A DNA stretch of 64,000 bases, taken from assembly GCF_027497495.1 (NCBI RefSeq), contig NZ_CP114205.1, positions 1,550,001 through 1,614,000 of the forward strand, read 5' to 3'. The stretch comes from Streptomyces tubercidicus. GTDB lineage: Bacteria > Actinomycetota > Actinomycetes > Streptomycetales > Streptomycetaceae. The position numbers and the translations under genes are program-made. Numbering within the stretch: position 1 is the first letter of the stretch; each line of letters begins with the position of its first letter. The notes beneath the pieces were generated by a model. That model was not told the DNA's origin, did not search any database, and saw only the letters and a program-made list of their open reading frames with translations. Shown here piece after piece: positions 59,192 through 64,000 of the stretch.

Positions 59192-59767
59192 ATGATCGAT
59201 GCCACCGCACTCGCCGAGAAACCGGTGCTCACCGGCGCCCGGGTCCGTCTCGTACCGCTGTCGGCCCGGCATGCGGCCGCCTTCCACACCGCGTGCCAGG
59301 ACCCGGAGATGCGCCGGCTGACCGGGACCCACCACGACTTCACGCTTACGGAGTTGCAGGCGTGGTGTGCCGGAAGCGCCGAGCAGGCGGACCGTCTGGA
59401 CCTCGCCATCGAGGACCGGGAGAGCGGTGCCTTCCTGGGTGAGCTCGCCCTGAGCCAGATCGATCCGCCGAACGCGCACGGGAGCTTCCGGATCGCCCTC
59501 GTCCCGGACGCCACCGACCGCGGGATCGGCAGCGAGGCGACGCGGCTGCTGCTCGACTATGCCTTCGAGCGGGTGCGCCTGCATCGCGTCCAGTTGGAGG
59601 TCTTCGACTACAACCCGCGTGCCCGGCGGGCGTATGAGAAGTGCGGCTTCGAGGTGGAGGGGCGGATGCGTGAGGCCCTGTACTGGGACGGCGCATGGCA
59701 TGACGTGCTGGTGATGGCGGCGCTGCGGTCAGGGTGGACGGCGGACGCCGGCGCGGGCACGGGCTGA
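59192..59767 (+). CDS. GNAT family N-acetyltransferase (RimJ/RimL type)
   Basis: A 191-residue GNAT of the ribosomal-protein-serine acetyltransferase-like group (Acetyltransf_3): VLTGARVRLVPLSARHAAAF at the N-terminus, DRGIGSEATRLLLDYAFERVRLHRVQLEVFDYNPRARRAYEKCGF as acetyl-CoA-binding and motif B region, and EGRMREALYWDGAWHD near the end. Target unknown. Start ATG 59192 chosen at the conserved beginning. Confidence 0.9.
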   Translation: MIDATALAEKPVLTGARVRLVPLSARHAAAFHTACQDPEMRRLTGTHHDFTLTELQAWCAGSAEQADRLDLAIEDRESGAFLGELALSQIDPPNAHGSFRIALVPDATDRGIGSEATRLLLDYAFERVRLHRVQLEVFDYNPRARRAYEKCGFEVEGRMREALYWDGAWHDVLVMAALRSGWTADAGAGTG

Positions 59768-59811
59768 GAGCCGGGACGGACGGGCACGCCAACACCCGAA
59801 GGAGGCGCCCG

Positions 59812-60501
59812 CTAGATATGGAAGGCAGTGGTTGCTTCCAGGGCGGCTCGCTTGGTCGTGACTTGGTTCACCGGTGCGGTCGGGTCGGCGTAGCCGAAGG
59901 AGACGCCGACGAGCAGCTTTCCTTCGGTGACGCCTAGTTCGGTGCGGATGGTGTCGCCGTAGAAGCTGAGCAGGCCCTGCGGGCAACTGTCCACGCCGTA
60001 GGCGGTCATGGCCAGGAGCAGGGTTTGCATGTAGGCGCCGACGTCGGCGGCCAGTCGCGCCCCGCCGTCGCCGGTGACGAACAGGAACGCGGCATGTGGT
60101 GCGCCGTAGAAGTGCAGGCTCTGCGCATCGTAGGCCGCGCGTGCCGCGTGGTCATCAGGGCCGATGCCCAGCGCTCCGTACAGGTCGGCGCCGAACGCCG
60201 CCCGCCGCTCCTGGTGGACGGGTGCGTACATGCCCTCGGAGTACGGGAAGTCGGCCGAGGTGCGCTGTTCGGCGTGGGCCGTCTGCACGGCGTGCGCCAG
60301 GCGTTCGAGCCGGGCGCCGCCGACGACCTCGATGCGCCACGGTTGTGCGTTGGCGTTGGACGGCGCGGCGCCCGCCAGGGAGAAGATCGCGCGCAGGGTG
60401 TGCTCGGGCACGGCTTCCGGGCGGAACGCGCGCGTCGCGTGGCGGCCGCGAATCAGCTTCTCCGCGTAGTCGCTCAGCTCGGTGGAGACCGGTCCGCTCA
60501 T
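59812..60501 (-). CDS. Nitroreductase family FMN oxidoreductase
   Basis: A 229-residue nitroreductase. FMN-binding segments: RGRHATRAFRPEAVP (RxSxRxF-like), APSNANAQPWRIEVV, and AYGVDSCPQGLLSFYGD near the C-terminal third, ending in GVSFGYADP. These enzymes reduce nitroaromatics or quinones with NAD(P)H. Strong GAGGAG RBS before the ATG. It is divergent from a TetR gene, with two palindromic operators between them, so expression is probably induced by a xenobiotic sensed by that TetR. Confidence 0.92.
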   Translation of the reverse strand: MSGPVSTELSDYAEKLIRGRHATRAFRPEAVPEHTLRAIFSLAGAAPSNANAQPWRIEVVGGARLERLAHAVQTAHAEQRTSADFPYSEGMYAPVHQERRAAFGADLYGALGIGPDDHAARAAYDAQSLHFYGAPHAAFLFVTGDGGARLAADVGAYMQTLLLAMTAYGVDSCPQGLLSFYGDTIRTELGVTEGKLLVGVSFGYADPTAPVNQVTTKRAALEATTAFHI

Positions 60502-60521
60502 GGAACTCTCCTCAAGAGTGT

Positions 60522-60596
60522 GTAAGTAAACGGTGTCGTTTACTTACGGGGACGCTAGCAAGCCCACCCCTCTTAAGTAAACGAGAACGTATACTT
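60522..60596. promoter_or_regulatory. Two TetR operators between nitroreductase and TetR genes
   Basis: GTAAGTAAACG-GTGT-CGTTTACTTAC (60522-60547) is a perfect 11-base inverted repeat; AAGTAAACG-AGAA-CGTATACTT (60575-60596) is a second copy with one arm mismatch. Consensus AAGTAAACG-N4-CGTTTACTT. One lies near each divergent start (20 bases before the nitroreductase ATG, 5 before the TetR ATG), as expected for joint repression. Confidence 0.8.
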
Positions 60597-60601
60597 CGCT
60601 T

Positions 60602-61195
60602 ATGACTACGGTGCCGACGGCGTCTCGGCGACAGGGACGCGGAGGGCGCGAGCGCATCCTGGCGGCCGCCGCCCAACTCTTCGCCGTCCAGGGGATCAAC
60701 GCGACCGGCATGGAACAGGTCGCAGAGCAGGCGCCGGTGTCCAAGCGCACGCTCTATGCGCACTTTCGGACCAAGAGCGACCTGGTCATCGCCCATCTGC
60801 AAGACCTCGCCTCGACGGGCCACACCCTGGAGAGCGCGCTGACCCGCGAGGACGTCCCGGCGAGGGAACGGATCCTCGGACTGTTCGCCCAGCCTGCGGC
60901 GGACGCGGCTCCGGTACGCGGATGCCCCTTCATCGACGCCGCCGCGGAGTTCCCCGACCCGCAGAGCGCGGTCCATTCCTACGCCCGTGAACAGAAACTG
61001 CTGATGGTGCGGCTGGTCACCGCGCTGGTGACGGAACTGGGCTGCCGCGAGCCCGCCGCACTCGCCGAGCAGCTGGTCACCCTCGCGGACGGGGCCGCCA
61101 GCCGCGCCATGGTGCTGAGCGACGCGGACTACGGCCGGCATGCGCGGGCAGCGGCCGAAGTCCTCCTGGACAACGCTCTACCGGGCACGAGCTGA
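60602..61195 (+). CDS. TetR family transcriptional regulator
   Basis: A 197-residue TetR. HTH at about residues 15-60 (RERILAAAAQLFAVQGINATGMEQVAEQAPVSKRTLYAHF in outline) and a C-terminal ligand domain with a TetR_C-type GCPFIDAAAEFPD segment. It should repress itself and the divergent nitroreductase gene via the two matching palindromes in the 100-base gap. Confidence 0.93.
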   Translation: MTTVPTASRRQGRGGRERILAAAAQLFAVQGINATGMEQVAEQAPVSKRTLYAHFRTKSDLVIAHLQDLASTGHTLESALTREDVPARERILGLFAQPAADAAPVRGCPFIDAAAEFPDPQSAVHSYAREQKLLMVRLVTALVTELGCREPAALAEQLVTLADGAASRAMVLSDADYGRHARAAAEVLLDNALPGTS

Positions 61196-61255
61196 CGAGG
61201 ACGCGCCCCCGTCCGAACGAGGCCGCCCAGTCCCCCACGGGACCGCCCTTAGTCC

Positions 61256-62512
61256 TCAGTCCTCCCCGGTGAAAGGCAGCCACTCCGTCTCCAGTGCGGC
61301 GTCCAGGCGGCGGGCCGCCCCCGGGGTGTGTTCGGTGACTAGGCCGGCCTGGACGAAGCGGCGCAGCGGCGTACCGCCGAGATAGCATGAGGCCAACTCC
61401 CGGACGTCCAGGGAGAGATCGGGTGAGTCGTCGGTGGGGAGCCAGGTGGCGCCGTCGGGGCCGGTGGTCAGTCGGAAGCGGCCCGCGTTGACCGGCAGGG
61501 CGGTGTCGCGCAGATCGAGGACGAGGTCGACGGGGGCCGCCCAGGAACGGGCGGTCAGCGCGGTGCGGACGTCCACGAGCCGGAGCCACAGGGAGGGTTC
61601 CTGGGCGGTGACGCGTACCTGGTCGCGGTCGGTGACGAGGTGCAGGAGCGGGTCGTCGGCGGGGCGGGCCGGTATGTGGACCGTCGAGGTGAGGTCGATC
61701 GAGGCGAGGTAGGACCACAGGGCGGCGGCGACCGGTGCGGTATCCGCCTCCAGTTCCTCGACGCGGACCGCTCCGGGGCGGTTCTCGCCCGGGCCGCGGG
61801 TGCGGTAGACGGCATAACCGGCGGGGACCTCGCCGCGCTCACCCAGCGCCACCACCCGCGCCGCGCCGAACCCGTCGCGGTCGTCGCCGGAGCGGGCTCC
61901 GTCGAGGTCCAGCACCTGCCTGCGCCACCATGTCGCATCGCGGGTGAAGCGGCCGGCGCGCTGCGGCAGGGTCGCGTCATAGCGCGGGCCCAGCACGGCG
62001 GGCACGTCGGCCGGGTCGAGCAGCCGCAGCGGGCGGGTGTCGGGGGTGACGCGGAGAGCGAGCGGGCGCGAGGAGTCGAGCTCCATGCGGTACGACTCGG
62101 TGGCGGCGCCGAAGCCGTAGCGGCCGTAGATCGCGCTCTCGGACGGCCAGAGACAGGCCACCGGCCGGCCTTCGGCGGCACAGCGGCGCCAGAGCTCGTC
62201 CATCATCGAGGTGAGGACTCCGCGGCGCCGGTGGGTGGGCGCGACGGAGACGAAGTCCACGGCGGCGCACGGGAGTTGACCGCCCGGGACGGAGAGGGTG
62301 AGACGGTGCGCGCCGGCCACCCCGCTCAGCTGCCCGTCGTCGTAGGCGGCGAAGCGGGAGCTGGCCCGCAGCATTTCCCGGTGGTACGCGCGGGTCTTGT
62401 CGGGGAGGGTGAAATGGAAGGCGAGATGGATCAGGTCCAGTGCCTGGTCGAGGTCGGACTCGGGGAGTTCCCGGACGTCCATGGCCGTACGCGCGTCGTC
62501 ATCACTGGTCAC
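61256..62512 (-). CDS. Eis-like GNAT N-acetyltransferase
   Basis: A 418-residue protein with the Eis plan: an N-terminal GNAT domain (VDFVSVAPTHRRRGVLTSMMDELW as acetyl-CoA site, about 86-110), a second GNAT-like domain (about 150-290) and a C-terminal SCP2-like domain. Mycobacterial Eis acetylates aminoglycosides and peptides; here the acceptor is unknown. The start is GTG 62512; ATG at 62482 is an alternative. Confidence 0.9.
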   Translation of the reverse strand: MTSDDDARTAMDVRELPESDLDQALDLIHLAFHFTLPDKTRAYHREMLRASSRFAAYDDGQLSGVAGAHRLTLSVPGGQLPCAAVDFVSVAPTHRRRGVLTSMMDELWRRCAAEGRPVACLWPSESAIYGRYGFGAATESYRMELDSSRPLALRVTPDTRPLRLLDPADVPAVLGPRYDATLPQRAGRFTRDATWWRRQVLDLDGARSGDDRDGFGAARVVALGERGEVPAGYAVYRTRGPGENRPGAVRVEELEADTAPVAAALWSYLASIDLTSTVHIPARPADDPLLHLVTDRDQVRVTAQEPSLWLRLVDVRTALTARSWAAPVDLVLDLRDTALPVNAGRFRLTTGPDGATWLPTDDSPDLSLDVRELASCYLGGTPLRRFVQAGLVTEHTPGAARRLDAALETEWLPFTGED

Positions 62513-62614
62513 CCGGGGACGCTAACCCGGGGCCCGGGAAGCTTCACCCTGTTTTTGCGGCGCCCCCGCGACGCGCCATACGCCCCGGGGCCCACGCCCC
62601 GCCCCGCGCCGCCC

Positions 62615-63901
62615 TCAAGCCACCGACCCGATCCGCCCCAGCGTCCGCCCCGTGTCGTGGTGGATGGGGGTGTGCGCGCCGGTCAGAGGGATGCCGGTGC
62701 CGCCGCGGCGGTTGGCGACGATCTCGGCGGCGATGGACAGGGCGGTCTCCTCCGGGGTGCGCGCGCCGAGGTCGAGTCCGATGGGTGAGCGCAGCCGGTT
62801 CAGTTCGAGTTCGGTCAGGCCGACGTCCCGCAGCCGCTGCTGGCGGTCCAGGTGGGTGCGGCGCGAGCCCATCGCGCCGACGTAGGCGACCGGGAGCCTG
62901 AGCGCCCGTTCCAGCAGCGGGACATCGAACTTGGCGTCATGGGTCAGCACGCACAGCACCGTGCGGGAGTCGAGCTGCTGGGAGTCCAGGTAGCGGTGCG
63001 GCCAGTCGACGACGATCTCGTCAGCGTCCGGGAAGCGGGTCCTGGTGGCGAAGACGGGGCGGGCGTCGCAGACCGTGACGTGGTAGTTGAGGAACTTGCC
63101 GACCCTGACCAGCGCGGCGGCGAAGTCGATGGCGCCGAAGACGATCATGCGCGGCGGCGGGACGGCGGATTCGACGAGGAGGACGACGGGACGGCCGCAG
63201 CGCGAACCGGTCCGCTGTGCGCCGTCGTCGCTCTCCGCTTCCTCCCCGGGCGTGAAGCCCGTGCCGATCTCCAGGCTGGTGGTGCGCCCGGCGTCCAGCA
63301 GGGCCCGGGTCTCCTCGATCGCGGTGTGGTCGAGGGCGGGGTGGCCGCCGAGGGTGCCGGTGTGGCTGCCGTCGGCACGCACCAGCAGCGCGCGGCCGAG
63401 AAGCCCGGCGGGGCCCTGCACGACCCGGGTGACCGCCGCCGCCTCTCCGGACGCGGCGGCGGCCAGCCCGGCGGCGAGCGTGGCGGCGGTGTTGTCCCCT
63501 CGCTGGTCCCCCCGCTCGCCCGCCCCATCGGCGCCCCGCTCGTCAACCCGCTCCCCCGCGAGGCCACCGTCAGCCGTCGCGGGCGCGCCCGCCCGTACCG
63601 GCTGAACAAGGATGTCGATCACGCCCCCGCAGGTCAGCCCCACGGCGAAGGCATCCTCATCGCTGTAACCAAAGCGCTCCAGAACCGGCTCCCCCGTCTG
63701 CAGCGCCTCCTGGCACAGCTCATACACCGCCCCCTCGACACATCCGCCGGAGACCGACCCGATCGCATGGCCGTCACTGTCGACGGCCAGCGCGGCCCCG
63801 GGCTGGCGGGGTGCGCTGCCGTTGGTGGCCACCACCGTGGCCACCGCGAATGCGCGGCCCTGCTCGACCCACCGGTGCAGCTCTTCGGCGATGTCCAGCA
63901 T
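62615..63901 (-). CDS. xdhC: XdhC-family molybdoenzyme maturation factor
   Basis: A 428-residue XdhC/CoxI protein that would bind molybdopterin, promote its sulfuration and insert it into xanthine dehydrogenase. The XdhC/CoxI domain (about 10-105) has ATVVATNGSAPRQPGA and GSVSGGCVEGAV, and the Rossmann domain (about 245-400) starts MIVFGAIDFAAALVRVGKFLNYHVTVCDAR and contains VGAMGSRRTHLDR and GLDLGARTPEE. Between them is a Gly/Arg/Glu/Asp-rich linker (about 110-140). GGAGA precedes the ATG. The xanthine dehydrogenase subunits are not in the window. Confidence 0.92.
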   Translation of the reverse strand: MLDIAEELHRWVEQGRAFAVATVVATNGSAPRQPGAALAVDSDGHAIGSVSGGCVEGAVYELCQEALQTGEPVLERFGYSDEDAFAVGLTCGGVIDILVQPVRAGAPATADGGLAGERVDERGADGAGERGDQRGDNTAATLAAGLAAAASGEAAAVTRVVQGPAGLLGRALLVRADGSHTGTLGGHPALDHTAIEETRALLDAGRTTSLEIGTGFTPGEEAESDDGAQRTGSRCGRPVVLLVESAVPPPRMIVFGAIDFAAALVRVGKFLNYHVTVCDARPVFATRTRFPDADEIVVDWPHRYLDSQQLDSRTVLCVLTHDAKFDVPLLERALRLPVAYVGAMGSRRTHLDRQQRLRDVGLTELELNRLRSPIGLDLGARTPEETALSIAAEIVANRRGGTGIPLTGAHTPIHHDTGRTLGRIGSVA

Positions 63902-63939
63902 GTCGGTCTCCTAACGGATGGGAGGGAGCGGGCGGGCGG

Positions 63940-64000
63940 TTACTTGACGCCCAGCCACTCCTCGATCGGATGGAGCGAGAAGTAAACGGTGAAGATGGCG
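63940..64000 (-). CDS. 3' end of a gene running off the right edge
   Basis: The minus strand encodes AIFTVYFSLHPIEEWLGVK followed by TAA (63942-63940). The hydrophobic then amphipathic end could be the C-terminus of a membrane transporter, possibly a nucleobase permease given the xdhC gene 38 bases downstream, but 19 residues are not enough to assign it. Confidence 0.5.
   Translation of the reverse strand, partial: AIFTVYFSLHPIEEWLGVK

Overview
The window is high-GC actinobacterial DNA, almost certainly from a Streptomyces. Evidence: GC-rich codon thirds throughout, many GTG starts, ATGA/GTGA stop-start overlaps, and typical Streptomyces families (XRE-cupin regulator with a DUF6126 partner, DUF5955, RNase Sa, IPT/TIG repeat proteins, WXG100 proteins). 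No tRNA, rRNA, CRISPR array, transposase or integrase was seen.

Layout. 0.3-3.3 kb: SDR plus ExH-type amidohydrolase, divergent from an Lrp-like regulator. 3.4-9.6 kb: GntR regulator, sugar ABC importer (binding lipoprotein, permease, ATPase) and a ROK sugar kinase with a membrane protein. 9.8-13.3 kb: VOC protein, PaaI-like thioesterase, exported PheC-like cyclohexadienyl dehydratase, KDPG-type aldolase, secreted RNase Sa-type ribonuclease. 13.7-17.6 kb: beta-helix surface protein, a leftover IPT/TIG fragment, and two IPT/TIG repeat proteins without signal peptides. 17.6-22.3 kb: XRE-cupin regulator with a palindromic operator, DUF6126 protein, secreted GH84 beta-N-acetylglucosaminidase, TenA-like protein.

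22.3-28.7 kb: allantoinase (allB), IclR-type repressor (allR), two small proteins, a MobA/MocA-like nucleotidyltransferase and malate synthase (aceB). 28.8-36.3 kb: RpiR regulator, then a tight operon of APC permease, glutamine-synthetase-like enzyme, FluG-like amidohydrolase, M20 amidohydrolase and ornithine aminotransferase. 36.4-38.1 kb: FAD monooxygenase divergent from a TetR with two operators. 38.2-47.9 kb: purine ring catabolism (NCS2 permease, 8-oxoguanine deaminase, urate oxidase, hydroxyisourate hydrolase, OHCU decarboxylase, an HTH regulator and a small MTH1187-like protein), then hydroxypyruvate isomerase, tartronate semialdehyde reductase and catalase. With allB and aceB this gives urate to allantoin, glyoxylate handling and H2O2 removal. 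Allantoicase and glyoxylate carboligase are not in the window. Two recurring palindromes (TCAACA-N3-TGTTGA and TTCCGTATAGTGGAA-like) lie upstream of these dispersed genes and probably tie them into shared regulons.

48.2-52.8 kb: zinc-ribbon/nuclease-like protein, GNAT enzyme, then what I consider the most interesting locus: a WXG100-type protein with a YxxxD motif, a 532-residue protein with a WxG motif and a C-terminal papain-like Cys-His-Asn peptidase domain, a lipoprotein resembling chagasin-type cysteine-peptidase inhibitors, and a translationally coupled unknown. I read it as a type VII secreted protease with its own lipoprotein inhibitor. 52.8-55.5 kb: MmcQ/YjbR protein, a Nudix gene and an AraC gene that both carry internal deletions, and an MFS drug exporter. 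55.5-64 kb: two acyl-CoA synthetases, GNAT, nitroreductase divergent from a TetR with two operators, Eis-like acetyltransferase, XdhC, and the 3' end of one more gene at the edge.
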